Below, one piece after another: positions 35,184-48,290 of a DNA stretch of 64,000 nt. The notes beneath the pieces were generated by a model. It had not been told where the DNA came from. It made no database searches and worked only from the letters and a program-made list of their open reading frames with translations. The position numbers and the translations under genes were made by a program. The number at the start of each line of letters is the position of its first letter. Position 1 is the stretch's first letter. The stretch lies in contig NC_133104.1 in NCBI RefSeq assembly GCF_022965805.1, forward strand, positions 40,840,682 to 40,904,681. Direction: 5' to 3'. Source of the stretch: Primulina eburnea. Lineage: Eukaryota; Streptophyta; Magnoliopsida; Lamiales; Gesneriaceae.

Positions 35184-38100
35184 TCAAAATGGTTTTCCAT
35201 AATCTTGTGTTGGCTGTTCCCAGGTCCTCAGAAAGCCTACAATAAGATTGAAAACATAGTCAGAGAGGAGATGCAATGAAATTACACAATGGTCCGTTAA
35301 AGCAGCACATTTGGACTTCGAGATAACCCCAAGTACACCCAGTCCAAAGCAAAAGAAGAATTGGTTGACGTGTGGTACTAAATAAAACTAAAACCACTTT
35401 ATAGATACCATACAACATGGAAGTAATTGAGAGGGACAGGTATAAACTGTAGCATCTAAGAAATTACAAAAGAGACATAACTTGAATATGCCCTCGCTTT
35501 GGCAATTCGTTGGAGGTAAGAAATTTGTTCGTTAATTCTTTGCAGTTAACATTTTTGACTTCCAAAGGGCCAATTTAAACAAGGAAAGGCATCAAGCCCA
35601 ATCTCCAAATAGTCTCATTACCTCTAACCTTTTTTCTTAGAAAAGGCCAATTCAGCTTCTGGTTTATAATAAGTCTATGTCAACACAAAACAAGTTTCTA
35701 CTGGAACATTTAGTTTCAAATATGTAGGAACGCAAATGTGAAGTAAAAACTAGAAAGACTTTAAACATTGATACCAATCCCTCATCTTGGGGTGGGTTGG
35801 AGGGGGTTGTGAGTTGGCTCTTCAAGAATTGGATGGTCATTATAATGAAATGTATGTCTAATATTAAGTAAATTTGATACATAAGGAAATGGAAGCTTGT
35901 AAACTTTGTCAAATATTTACCCTTGAGTAACAAGAGAAAAAATTTATGCCGCTCTAGGACATCAGTCCTTATTAACAATAACAGGAATGCCTAAAATAAG
36001 GAAGTGCTACATGTAAAAGCCCATTAACAACAAAAGACCAGTTCAACTCATAACAAAAGAGAAGCAATGAACATGGATCATAGAACTTGAAGTAAATCAC
36101 TAATTGAAGTGTAAAGCATACTTATTGGTATTTCTCCCAGGGACATATAAATTGAGTCATCATCGCCAAGAATTCCCTGCAACAGAATTGAAACATTAAA
36201 ACTATCAATGGTTACCGATAGTATGCTTCATTAGTAATTTATTTAAGTCGAACAAAAAGAACAGACGTATAACAGGTATCACATAGCAAATACTATGCTG
36301 ATCATAACAAGCGAACTTCTTCAATACAGATCATGAAGAGGTGAGGAAAAAAGTCATTGGCAGTTGACCATAATACCTCGCCATTAGGAAGGCCCATCTC
36401 ACTGTGCAAAGAATTTAAGCTGGTGGGTACAGAAGAATTGTGTGGGCTGTGATTTCCCAGTAAATCTGAGAACATAAGCCCATAACCATCCTGAACGTCA
36501 GGAATTTCATTGACATTATGTAAATTATTAGGAAAGCCATCCAGATTGGTAAATACAGAATCCGCCCTGCATAATTGAGATATACTAGATTCAGAAGAAA
36601 AAATCCAATGAACAAGCAGAAATAATTTCGTGTGAAGTTAGGCAACAGCACAAAAAAAAAGAAAGAAAAACGAAAACAAACTAACTAACAACCAAATGCA
36701 CAATGAAGGTAACTAAATTTGGGAGGAAATAATGTATAATTATGGAGTTTTTTCACTTGCAACTGTATATGCATGTATGCAGTAGAATATGTCTACATAT
36801 ACACACCTTTTCTCAGGATGACTGAAGATATTGTCTTCTTGCCCAGAATCAATTTCCAGATCAATAACCTCGATGTTATTATTATTCACCCCAAGTCTAG
36901 CATTTTTATTAGATACATTGGAGCTGTTACTCATAGACAAACCAAAATCAACAGGTGCCGCTTCATTTCCAGTTTCAATAACAGAAGGAAAAATCAAAAC
37001 CCGTTCTGCATTATCATTCTCACTGGCCTCACAAGTTCCACTAAGGTTAAGGTCACAAATCTTAAATCCCGTGAACTCACACGATTCATCTCGACTTTTG
37101 GGAAACGGTGAAACATTAAAACTCTTTTGATCAAGAGATAGAGCTGAGTGTGTACTCTGTGAAATTCTTGGCTCTTGCGAAGTAGGCTGATTTTCCATTG
37201 AACTTGAAAGAGGTAGGCAGCCACTAGTTTCAATATCTATTGAAGAACAGTCTCTAAGTTTTTTAAAATCATCCTTACCATTAGTGTCATCATCTATTGG
37301 TCTTTTAAATCCTTTGTTCATACACATGGAGGTGGAACAGCCGACAACAGACAGCCTCTCATCAAGTTCCTTTTGCCCTTTAAACACAGATTGTTCCTGG
37401 AAACATGCGGACCTTGATTGTCTTGACCTTGTCATGTATGCAATCGGCTGCTCTTCGTCCATGCCTGGAGCTTTCCGAACATCAGATTCAAGGCTTTTTA
37501 GTTCGTGAATTTCATAAGATGAAACATTTCCTGTAGAACTTTCATCAGGAACATCTACAACGTGAACTTGAGAACCTCCAGAAAGTTCTCTTCCAGAGAT
37601 TTTCTCATCTTCATTCATGGGATCCTGACCACCCTTTGAACCCTTCACTTTCAACGAAGAACGAGCTTTGGTGGGAATTCGTGGAAATTTGAAGTGTTTC
37701 AGTAAACCGACATTGTCCTTACTCGCTAAAGTGTCCTCCTGTGCAGAATCTGCGATCTCATTCTCATTCTGCAATATTTCCGAATCATTAACAATCCTTT
37801 CTTCATTAACCACTTCAGCCCCTGCATCAGATTTATTAGCATCATCAGACTCTTTTGTGGCTTCCACCTTGGCATCAGCTGATAGCAACTTTTCTGTGCT
37901 AGAAGAGCTCGCTTTTGCCTCTGCATCCTCCACTGAATTGTGCTCCTCAAACTCTGACGGTAGATTAGCTCCAACATCACATTCTTGAACTACTTCACCC
38001 AGAGACAAAGTCTGCATTCCACCATGGCCATCTACATCAACAGGTTGATCAGCAGGCTGTCCAGAAGAAGCATCACTCTCGGCCCCGATGCTAGGAAAAT

Positions 38101-38689
38101 TTCTAGTCCTGTCAGGCCAAGCCCCACTTTTTCTCGACTCTGTATTCACCTCTGGGCCCAGATTTGTAAAGGACCCCATTCTTCTCCTCCCTCTCATAGT
38201 GTTCCTTGAACCATACATGGAATTGTCATCAACAGAATTCCTTCTCCTGCTGGAACCTATTTCAAGAGAGGCGTTTCCTAAATGTATGTCTTCTGCTGAT
38301 CGGCTATCCATTGGAATTTGCACGTCTACCTCATGTGGTCTAAAAACATGAAATCGGCCCATTTGATTCTTCAAGCCACCATTCTTCAATTTCCCGGAGA
38401 GTGCATTTGGCGGTAGCACACCTTTAGCAACCAAAAACTCAGCAGCTAACCTACCAGCTTCCATGAAAATGTCAATCCCATGTGAAGGAGGCAGCGGAGG
38501 TTGAAATTGCCTAGAGTGACCACCACGTCCAAAGCCGCCACGATTGTTGTTCCTGTGCTCGGAACTATATATCCGATGGCCTCTCATCGAACCTTCAGGC
38601 GAGATTCTCGAAGTAGCAGCCTGACCCCTCATACCCGCAGCATTAGACCAGTACCCATTCCCTGGTCCATTCCGATGCCTCGCATGCAT
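35184..38689 (-). CDS. Homologue of uncharacterized plant protein At4g26450
   Basis: Four coding exons on the minus strand: 38689-36807, 36566-36377, 36176-36122 and 35236-35184, giving 726 aa in frame. The N-terminus is rich in glycine and arginine (MHARHRNGPGNGYW, EHRNNNRGGFGRGGHSR). Then comes the most conserved segment, GIDIFMEAGRLAAEFLVAKG with VLPPNALSGKLKN. A second basic patch (SRNTMRGRRRMGSF) precedes a long acidic, serine-rich, low-complexity region that includes KFPRIPTKARSSLKVKGSKG. The last exons encode DGFPNNLHNVNEIPDVQDGY, DDDSIYMSLGEIPISFL and the tail EQPTQDYGKPF. No enzymatic domain is visible. RGG-like patches could suggest RNA binding, but that is inference. It lies beside a WRKY2/34-type gene, as At4g26450 lies beside At4g26440 in Arabidopsis. 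Region 38690-39500 is probably the leader. Confidence 0.88.
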
Positions 38690-40760
38690 ATTTCAGATTT
38701 CCAGTTATATATTATCCAGATTCAGATATATATTGTGATAAACAGCTGGAAAACCTCTGCAAAATATATTTTCCAGTCAATGATGCTTCTCCAATTTACC
38801 TTCAATAAAACACTCAAAACTTCAGGATAACATTCAACATTTCCAACCCCATAAAATCCAGTTTTGGCCAATAAAGATCAAACATCAATAGATACCTGGA
38901 CAGAAAGATATGCCCAATTTTCATTTCTTTGTATGTCCAGAGTCTAAACATACAATCGATAACATTTTTTACTTTAACGAATATAATAAGAATTACAGTT
39001 AGCAAAGAAACTGAACGTCATTTAATATCACTAGCATTATTGAAGTATTTCAATGAAATAACACGACGCAGATAATATTTAGTTCCGTCTTTGATCTTTT
39101 GAATGATTTCTACCAAGACCCAACAAATTAAACGTTTTCACGTTACTCGAATGTCTACAAATACCCCATCGAATTCAGATAGAAGATCTGTGAGAAGCGA
39201 CAATAAATAATCATAATTTCACATCAACTTGCAGATCTTGCGATTTACGAACCAAGAAATTTCAAATTTGGTACGTCAGTGGGGTTTACCTTACAGTTGT
39301 GTGAAGTCCAAGCCAAATTTTTAAGGGTTTCAGACTTTCAGAACCAGATCCAGTTCTCAGTTCTCATCATCAGCCATTCAATAGTGATAAAATCTCCACC
39401 CTCCATCATCAAAATAGTTCAATCCCCAGCTACAAAAGTGTGCACAGATTTCGTATTTTAAGCGAATTATTGAGATCCAAGAACGGTCCAGGAATCAATT
39501 ACAGTCTGATACGCTGTGTAATTATATATAATTTTGTGAATATTCCTCGATGAAAAGGGATTGCAATTTCAATGAAATTGGGTGGTAAAATCAGCAGCTT
39601 TTAGGAACGGAACTGATTCCTCATTCTAGGGATATCATTGAAAGGATGAATCAGATGCTTAATGGGTCGGGTTGATCCACAAATGATCCGGGAAAAATGT
39701 GGTTCCGGTTCAACCCAACTACATCTAATATCCACATATTTTTTTTTATAGGAATAAGTATAAAATATTAAAAATGTAATATTAATATATGATATTTGAA
39801 CGTGGACAATTTTAGATCTGATATTAATATATAATCAATCAGTATACAAACACGTATAACATGTACTGATATTAATGACACATTTGTCTTTTCAGATAAA
39901 ATTGAGCACCAAATTTTCATATCTAACAGTAATATATGATTTTTGAGTAACATGTATAACAATGCTGATATTAATAAAATTGTTCTAATTTTATACTTAA
40001 AAACTTATCTTTTGGATTAGATAAAAAACAATTAATACTCAAATATTATATATTATTATTATATTTTCAATGTTTGTATCGATTTTCATCCATGAAAAAC
40101 ATATGGGTCCAAATAATACATAAACATTTTTTTGGATCACAGAGTATAAACACATATTTTTTTCTAGATAAATAAAAAATATGGATAGTAACTTTTTGGT
40201 GTTAAATTAGGCCCGTCCTTTGTCACGCACGCGTTCATGTTGGTTCATAAGTATGGATAAATGATTTTAAAAAATATTTTATTAAGATATATTAGTTATA
40301 ATTAGATAAAATTTATCAAAATATATTTCTATCGTTTTTTTTTATTAAATAACATATTGTAATTTGATAATAATAATTTATTAAAAAAATATCAAAGTTA
40401 GTTCTTTTAAATTTCCAACCTTAATAATTTAGGAAGTTATAGATATGCTAAAGCTGTGATTTTTTTATCATTCAAAGTTAATTATTGAGGTTTCATTTTT
40501 ATATGTCTTACTTTTAAGTTTTAATATATAATTGGGAATGTGTATTTTTGAAAAATTCTTGTGTTCTTTGAAATAAAAAATAGTTTAGATTAATTAACAG
40601 TCTCACGCTTTATAATATAGTAGACGTAGATAAACTTTTCATACGATGATAATTTTCTTTTGCATGCACATAATTATTGACATTGGCAGAATATATAAAA
40701 TTTAAGCATTAATAATTGCTAAGTAGAACTTTTACTTTGTAATAAATACACATTCCCTTT
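38690..40760. other. Leader/promoter of At4g26450-like gene and WRKY 3' flank
   Basis: 38690-39500 probably holds the leader of the minus-strand gene (a 5' UTR intron is likely). 39700-40740 is strongly A+T-rich with repeated 'gatattaatatat' words and contains no gene. Confidence 0.45.
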
Positions 40761-43498
40761 CTATTGATTTGGTTCTTCTTTGGGCAGCATATGGTCCGTA
40801 TTGTTCACCTGGAGTGGCTGATGTCCTGTAAATGGATGGACTGGCAGTGCTGATAACTTTCCTTGGTTAGGTCCCAAAACAGCCATTCCAAAACTGGCAG
40901 GCCCAGCTTGATGATTCATTCCAAACGCATATCCAGGATGCGATCCGAGCTGTGGTCTGCCTGGGAGACCAAACGAACCGAGTGGAGTCCTTTCGAAACA
41001 GGCCGTGCTGCATTGAAGTTGATGCAGCTCCGGTTTCTGTATATGACTTGAAGCAGCGGTAGAGACTTGCACAGAGTTAACATGGCTGCTGTTACGAGAT
41101 GCAGGGACATCATGGTTGTGCTTCCCCTCGTATGTAGTTATTACAGACTTGAGGTCGTGACAAGCCCTCTCCACATGCTTCCGCACATTGCAGCCTGGAC
41201 TCGTACACTTGTAGTAACTCCTGCAACAGACATGAAGAGCATTAGTTATCATCCCAGAGCTTCTGCCAACTTAGCAAGTGTACAAGCCGGAAACACATGA
41301 ATCACACGTTTTGTTGTGTTTTATCTTCACCATATTCCTACCAGTTAAAGTTTAACAATGCTATCAAATTTAACCTCGGGTTTGGGTTTCCTTTTACGAC
41401 TTTCTGACCATATTTGCGCCACCTATATCCGTCGTCCAGTATGTCCACATCACTGGTGGTTTGGACCACAACTCTAGGCTCCCTTATGGCTCTGGCAGAC
41501 CCACTCATTTCTTGAGCATAAGTTTCAATCCTCCTACCAAAAGAAATAACATAAAAAACATAAAATTTATCTTGGCATCCACTTCAGAAGTTTATCGCTC
41601 GGGAAAAATGAAGTAGAAACCTTCTCTTTGATTCCGATTCTTCTCCTTCGCCATCATAGCCTAATGATGCACTTATGCGAGTTGCATGATCATCTTCATC
41701 ACCATCATTTAAAAAGGTGGAAGTCGTGTGCACATCGTCCCCTGACTCAAATTTGGTGTCATTTAGAACCTGAAAAGCACTGTTTCCGTGGCTGTATTCT
41801 TGGCTCAATGGTGCTGAGGATGTTACTTCGAGAATATCTTGCCTCCGATCTGGTGGAGGTTTTGGGTGGTTGTGTGCTCCCTTGTAGATTATTTCTGTAA
41901 TCCGGCCTTCTTGAGACCACACCACTTTCTTTTTAACTGGGCAATTTACATGAGTGCACTTGTAATAACTCCGAGGACAGTCACTTGCTTTCACATTTTT
42001 CTGACCATATTTTCTCCAATTATAATCATCACCTGATGGGCCACCATCAGCATTGGGATCTCCGCTGCTCAATTGATCTCCATCATCCTCCTGTGGTTCA
42101 TCAGAAGATGGAGAATTCTCTGAAACAACAGTAGAATCATAAGTTGACAAGATGAACTAAAGCTGAGTTTGTTCCATTCGGCAGGTGACTTTGACAAATT
42201 TGCCATCAGAGACAACTTACCATCGTTGTTTACGTAAACTTTGGAGGGATCAATAGTGTGATGCAATGGGAGGATTTCTAAAGAATCTCGAACAGTAGGA
42301 AATGGTTGTGGAGAAAGACTAGACGGAATCACCTGGTAGATTGACAGTAAAACAAATGGAAAATGAGCGTACTAGAAAATGTAATACAAGGAACTCTATG
42401 AAATGTCTTTCTAATGATAGCAAAAGATGCAAACAGGATAAAGAGACTAATCAGTTACTTCATTCACTGCCTTAATATCGGGGAATAAACTAGATTTGGC
42501 AACCGATATAAATGCAAATGACGAGGCATCATCAAAAGTTTTCTCCTTGACCTTCCCATGATAATCTCTCATCGATGAAGAATTCTGAACACTCCCACTT
42601 GGCGCAAATGAAAATTTTCCAGTTGTCGGGGATGGCAACACCTACAGAAACAATCCCAATCAATTAAGGATGTCAGAAGGATGAAATAATCTAATCACCA
42701 AACCATTTCAGCAACCAGCATATCGCTATTTCTTAGTTTAAGGAAACCATAAATTGGTTCCCTTATTAAAGTACTACCATGAACACGACTTGAAATGGAA
42801 ATATATGGTACAAAAAGGAAAAGTTTGCAAATGGCATTGACTGGAATAAGAAAACATTTATTGATCATGCCCCCTTCAAGAGACATGCTGCAATCTTTGA
42901 CCATTTATAGTCATAGCATTCATCTAAATTTTTCGAAGCATATGACACCTTGTATTTTGAAGTATCTGATCGAGAAATTCTAATTTTTTTAATCCTGTGT
43001 AAAGAAAAAAGAACAGTTCATCGAAAGGTTTATATCTACCAAGCTTACCAGAGGATTCGAGAGGAAAACAGGTGAATCCAGCAGAATTGTTGGGCTAAGC
43101 CCAAGAGGGATAGCTAAACAAGGCGATGGCACTTCAGTGCTCTTAGAACTCTCAGAAGGCCTGATGCTCTCTGTATCCAACCTTGGAGCATTGAAACCGG
43201 TTCTAGCTGTGATCCTCTCCATAAGACCTCCACAGGAGCCCATTTTCCCTTCAGCCGACACATTTATGTTGCTTCCTTTTTCTACCATTACACAAGCTCG
43301 CAATCCATTCTTTCCAACAGTATTTCTTGATGCATCTTGTACTTCAGGTGCCAGAACTGTTCCATTATCGTGAACAGACTCGGTGTAAGATTTTGCTGCA
43401 TTGTTATCAGAGACCAGTGATGGGAAAAAGGCTCTTGGACTAGGCCTCGGAAACATCCAATCTTCCATTATAGCAGCATGATCATCAAATCCACCCAT
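40761..43498 (-). CDS. Group I WRKY transcription factor (WRKY2/WRKY34 type)
   Basis: Six coding exons on the minus strand: 43498-43049, 42641-42459, 42332-42221, 42119-41621, 41533-41375 and 41220-40761, giving 620 aa in frame. Two WRKY domains are present: WRKYGQK at residues 283-289 with zinc ligands in CTHVNC and HNH, and WRKYGQK at 453-459 with CTSPGC and HNH. The intron inside the second domain falls at the PR/SYYKC position typical of this class. The N-terminus ([20 protein letters not shown]) and the SP-rich motif [17 protein letters not shown] are shared with WRKY2 and WRKY34; such SP clusters are MAP kinase sites in group I WRKYs. The factor should bind W-boxes (TTGAC) in the nucleus. 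WRKY2/34 act in pollen development, zygote polarity and ABA responses. The first WRKY domain has some unusual residues (see findings). Confidence 0.94.
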
Positions 43499-44778
43499 AA
43501 TACCGTCTGGTTTCCCAAATGACTACAAATTCACGGAGCTTGATCCCAAAGTAGAAAACCTGAAAATCTCATATACAGAGAAGAGGAAAACTTCGAAAAA
43601 TAAGGTTTCTTTTAAACCTAAGAAAGGAAGCATAACGGAAATGAGTCCAATCAAGTTGAGCAGCCATGGTCAAATGATTCACATCCCAAAAAGAAACACA
43701 AGAACAGTAAAGTTGTTTATAATTACATTAAATACAATAAACAATATATAAAACACTCACTCGCCCCCATGAAAAGAAAAAACAACGGATTGGAGCTGTG
43801 AGAAGGCTAAGGACTGTTAAATCGATTTTCCCTTTGGAGATCCAGAAACAAAATGCAAGCAATCAAGCCAATAGCAAAGACCATTCACTCTAATAATAAA
43901 AGAGGAAAACCGAATTCCAAAATCTTTATGCAGGGATAAACTTTAAACAGATGATTATCATATAAAAGACTTGATCTTTTTCCCAAATCACAGTCACATA
44001 AGTTATAACAAATGGATACAAAGCAAGAAATCATAAACCCGTCAAGATCTAACTATGGGGAAAAGGAAAAAAAAGCAAAAAATGACACACACAAAAAAAA
44101 AGAAGAAGAAGAACACCAAGTAACTACAAAAACAGGAAAAGAAAAAACCAAGTACGAGCGTCAATCGTTAACAAATGACGAATAGATTAAGGTATGCAAA
44201 TTCTCACCTCAAGAAAACAAAGAGGAGTCAAGATCAAAAAAAGGTAAGACCCCTTTTCCGTCCCTCCATCAGATTAGTTTCGGCTGCTTAATGGATAATT
44301 ATCACCACTAAATGACGCATAGTATCGTTTCTCCCCTCAAAAGAACGGACCAGACAAAACCAAAATACATACCCCACCTCCCCTCCTGTCAATTCATCTC
44401 TGTCCGTCACTGTGATGAACCGGAATTTTTATCCATCAGGTGAAAACACAAGATATATTGAGGAATGAAGTGGATTTTACAAGGTGATTTTCGGGGATTC
44501 AAGTTATTTTGCGAGATTTCTAAAAATAAAACTATAAAAGGGACCAGAATAAAAAAAAAAACCTCGCGCCTTGTCATATTGCCACCTGTCCATGCATTAT
44601 GTGTGCACAACATAAAACAGTAGCAAACTCTTTTGACAACTTTTTTGGGGAAGTTTACATTTAAATAATTGAATCGGGTTTTTGTTTTTGGAAGTAAATA
44701 CTTGTGTCGGATGATTACATCCATTATAAATTTTATTGGACATTCAGTTTAACTATAAATAGCAAAATAATAATATAC

Positions 44779-44914
44779 ATCATGTCAAATTTTGATATAT
44801 TTCACAACATGTGATTGTCAACTTATCATGTCAAATTTTGATATATTTCACAACATGTGATTGTCAACTTAACGATGAGCATACAAATGGTCACAATGAT
44901 GGACAATATGTTAG

Positions 44915-44966
<52 letters not shown>

Positions 44967-45007
44967 GTAAAATTTTGATATATTTCATCACATGTGATTA
45001 TCAACTT
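44779..45007 (+). repeat. 46-bp tandem repeat interrupted by a TA microsatellite
   Basis: The unit starting ATCATGTCAAATTTTGATAT occurs at 44779-44824 and 44825-44870 without visible mismatch, and again diverged at 44964-45007, after a (TA)n run at 44914-44963. An accompanying word AACGATGAGCAT follows copies 2 and 3 and recurs, slightly altered, near 45055. A second pair (AATATTAATAACAATAAAAT) follows near 45124 and 45172. Confidence 0.85.
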
Positions 45008-45431
45008 AACGATGAGCATGCAAATGGTCACAGACTCACAATGATTATCAATTTAATGATGAGCATGCAAATGGTCACAATGATGGACAATACGTTAGTG
45101 TGTGTTTATATATATCAATAAAAATATTAATAACAATAAAATGGAGTAATATATATATATATATATATAAAATATTAATAACAATAAAATGGAGTACCAA
45201 TAGAATTGAAAAGAAGCATCAATGGACAATAGCCGCCATCCAAGTGTAAGGAACAAAATGACAAAAAAGAGAATACGATTTCATGCATTTATTTGGAACC
45301 ATTTTATTTTATCCTTTATTTATTTGACTATATTAATTTTTAAATTTTAAAATTAATAAAACAAATTAGCTGGTGGATTTAGCAAGTCTCTGCGTGTGGT
45401 ACAAGTTTTAATAATTAAAAAGTAAGATTTA

Positions 45432-45567
45432 TATTATGAGACTACATCACGGATCTATATTTATATGACAAATCGATTTGATACATCTCTATAGTAAAAA
45501 ATAATATTTTTAGCAAAAAATTAATATTTTTTCATAAATCGGATTAAATCAAAGATTCGTCTCAATT
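45432..45567 (+). repeat. GTGAGAC interspersed repeat, degenerate copy F
   Basis: Only the skeleton is left: ATGAGACTACATCACGGATC, AGTAAAAAATAATATTTTTA, TTTTTTCATAAATCGGATTA and GATTCGTCTCAATTG. Assigned by order of blocks. Confidence 0.5.
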
Positions 45568-45907
45568 GAAATTAAAAATATTTACCATATATATCATGTT
45601 TTAATATATATTTTTTGTTTTTTCTCGATCACTTGAGGAATCTAATAGTAGTAACGCATCCAAAAGACTATAAACGTAGGCCCATTAAGGCCAGATGCCT
45701 AACATAACCACTTCGAATCTTTTAGTATGGGCCTTACAAGTCCGGCCCAAGTAAGAATCAATTCGGGCCAGGTCGCGATTCTAAAGAATCACTCAAACCA
45801 TAAACCCCGTATTCAAAAATGAAAAATAAAAAATAAAAAAACACGCATGATTAACTGAAGATGCAAAATACTGAAATAGTCTATTACATAAAAATATACA
45901 AGCGACA

Positions 45908-46010
45908 TTTTTTATGCTAAAAATATTATTTTTTATTGTTAATATCAGTAGGGTTGATCTGTCTCACAAATTAGGATCCGTGAGACGGTCTCACATGAGA
46001 CCTCTCTTCT
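45908..46010 (-). repeat. GTGAGAC interspersed repeat, partial copy G
   Basis: Reverse-orientation fragment: TTTTTTATGCTAAAAATATT, TCAGTAGGGTTGATCTGTCT and GTGAGACGGTCTCACATGAG. The other half of the element is missing. Confidence 0.7.
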
Positions 46011-46439
46011 ACTATAAAACTAATCATGTATTTGTATTAAAGTTAAATGGGTGAAAGTCGGTTTTGGAATTGAGTAAAAAAAAGTTTTCGAAAGTTGGTT
46101 ATTGTTTAATAATCATATATATAAAAATAATCAAATTTCACTATATATTTTGTTTTGTATTTCGATTTATATGGTGAGATTACAAATAAAATTTTGTTTT
46201 TTTTTAAATAAAAAAAAACAAATTAGAATTGATGGAATGATGGTAGCACAAGTACATAAATACAAAGTACGGCTTTGGCGTGGCCTCCTTTTGTTTAAAC
46301 TTATTGCACGGCCCGTTCGGATATGTCCCTAGGCCTCACCCCTATGTTTCTACTGCCCCCCTCCCCCTCATATATTTTCCAAATGAAGTTTTTTTAACGC
46401 AAATCTATATATGTAATACGGCTCCAATAAGTTCATATC

Positions 46440-46550
46440 TAAAATAAAAATAAATGTTTTTGACATAAAATATGATATTTTTTCATGGATCGTGTTAGAG
46501 AGAAAATTCGTCTCACAAAATTGAATAATAACAATGTCACGTGAGTTTAT
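46440..46550 (+). repeat. GTGAGAC interspersed repeat, degenerate copy H
   Basis: Weak forward copy with GACATAAAATATGATATTTT, TTTCATGGATCGTG and AATTCGTCTCACAAAATTGA. First half not recognisable. Confidence 0.45.
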
Positions 46551-47896
46551 ATTAAGTCATAATTGATTGTGTGATTATAAGAGTTTAATAATTGTTTATG
46601 TAATAATATATAATTTATTATATTATGTTAAAGCTCCTCTAACTCTAATTTTTTAAAAACTTATCCAATATATATTTCTACTCATATTATAAAATAGTGT
46701 AATAATGATTTGTGTAAGATCCGATGGGGGTGGCTGTTGACACGTATTCTGATAAATTTTTCGAAGGCATGTTCTTTTGTTGGCCTCGACACTGTCTAGC
46801 TAGCTAACCTTCGCACGTAAGAGATCATCAAAATTTTGATAAATCATTTTTATTCAAAACTTTGGATCCATCATTTCAACAGTCACTTGAATGACTGATT
46901 TCATGTCTTTCACCTTTTCCATTCATTTGTTCAACTTTTTTTTTATATATATTCTTCTTCACAATTACTTTTGCCAAAACCAGACTGTGCAATCGACATA
47001 TCAAAATCGACTACCATTTTTGCCAAGTTGGGCATTGACAAGTCTCTAGGCATGTGGACTTGTAACACGACCTTTCATGTCAATTATATTATAGATTAAA
47101 TGAAGAAATTGTGATATATAGAGCATTTTTTAAAAAATAATAAATTATATGTTACTATTAAATTTGCCACGCAATTTATGCCTTTTCTGTCTCCCTCACA
47201 GCACACACAAAAAGCACACTAATTTGAAATTTATATATATTAAAATGTGCATTGTGGAATGGAATTTATATAAATAAAAATAAAGTGAAAGATGCCCACT
47301 CACCAATTTAGTAATATTAATTATTGACAAGAAGAATATCCAAAAAGCAACCAATTGATTTATCATAATCTAACTATCATTGGGTGACTCAACTTATATA
47401 GGATATGGCAAATTTAATGTCAAAGGCAGATCGTTTGATTCCATAAATAAGTGTGTCATTTGTGTTTTTTTTATTATTAATATAATATAATTTAACATAT
47501 GCTTTTCGATCGGTGGTAATAATATATGACATTGGAAAGGTGACTAGGGTACAAATAGGGACACATTTAAAGTTGGGAGTCTTGGATTGCTCATTTCTTG
47601 CTTCCAAATTTGATCGAGATTTTCTCTTCTTTATTTTTTTGGAAAAAAAAAATAACATCATTAAGAAAAATATGACCAGGGATCGAGAATTATATATATT
47701 TCAAAAAATATTATAATATATGTAAATTAATTTTTATTCTTGAAAAAGAAAAAAAATTGCAATATTAGTCTTTGTAATTTTGAGACTCTACGCAATCAAA
47801 TTTTAGTATTGATATATTTTTTTTGTAATTTTAGACATTTGTCCACCGTGCATCACTGTGGCTTGTCAAAATCCAAAAATTCTGGAGATCTAATCA

Positions 47897-48290
47897 TAAC
47901 ACAAATTTCTTGTGAATTTCTAGTACTATATACACGAAGAATTGATTTAGGAAATTAAAAAAAGATGGTAAATTCTAGTAAATTGTTTGTAGTAATTTAC
48001 AAGAAGGACTAAGTCCGCTAATCCCGATTGGTTGGGTGTCCAACATTCTTAAGCTCAAATGTAAACGTTTTATGATTGATTTAAATCATACGAGACCCAA
48101 TACACAAATTTCTTGTGATTTCTAATGCAATCTACACGAAAAACAAATATATTCTAGTAGATTGTTCGTAGGTATTTACAAGAAGAATCAAGTCCGTTAA
48201 TCTCGACTAATTTGGTATCTAATGTTCTTAAATGCAAACGTAAATCAATTCTAAACGTCTTATGATTGATTTAAATCATACGACACCAAG
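47897..48290 (+). repeat. Diverged tandem duplication, unit about 190-200 bp
   Basis: Two successive versions of one segment: AATTTCTTGTGAATTTCTAG then AATTTCTTGTGATTTCTAAT; TTTACAAGAAGGACTAAGTC then TTTACAAGAAGAATCAAGTC; and TTATGATTGATTTAAATCAT in both, each followed by ACGA. The copies differ by scattered substitutions and small indels, so the duplication is old. No coding potential seen. Confidence 0.8.

Noticed and set aside
44779..45007. Possible CRISPR-like array (46-bp repeated unit)
   Set aside because: The context is a plant nuclear genome; the repeats are directly adjacent without unique spacers and accompany a TA microsatellite, so it is a simple tandem repeat.
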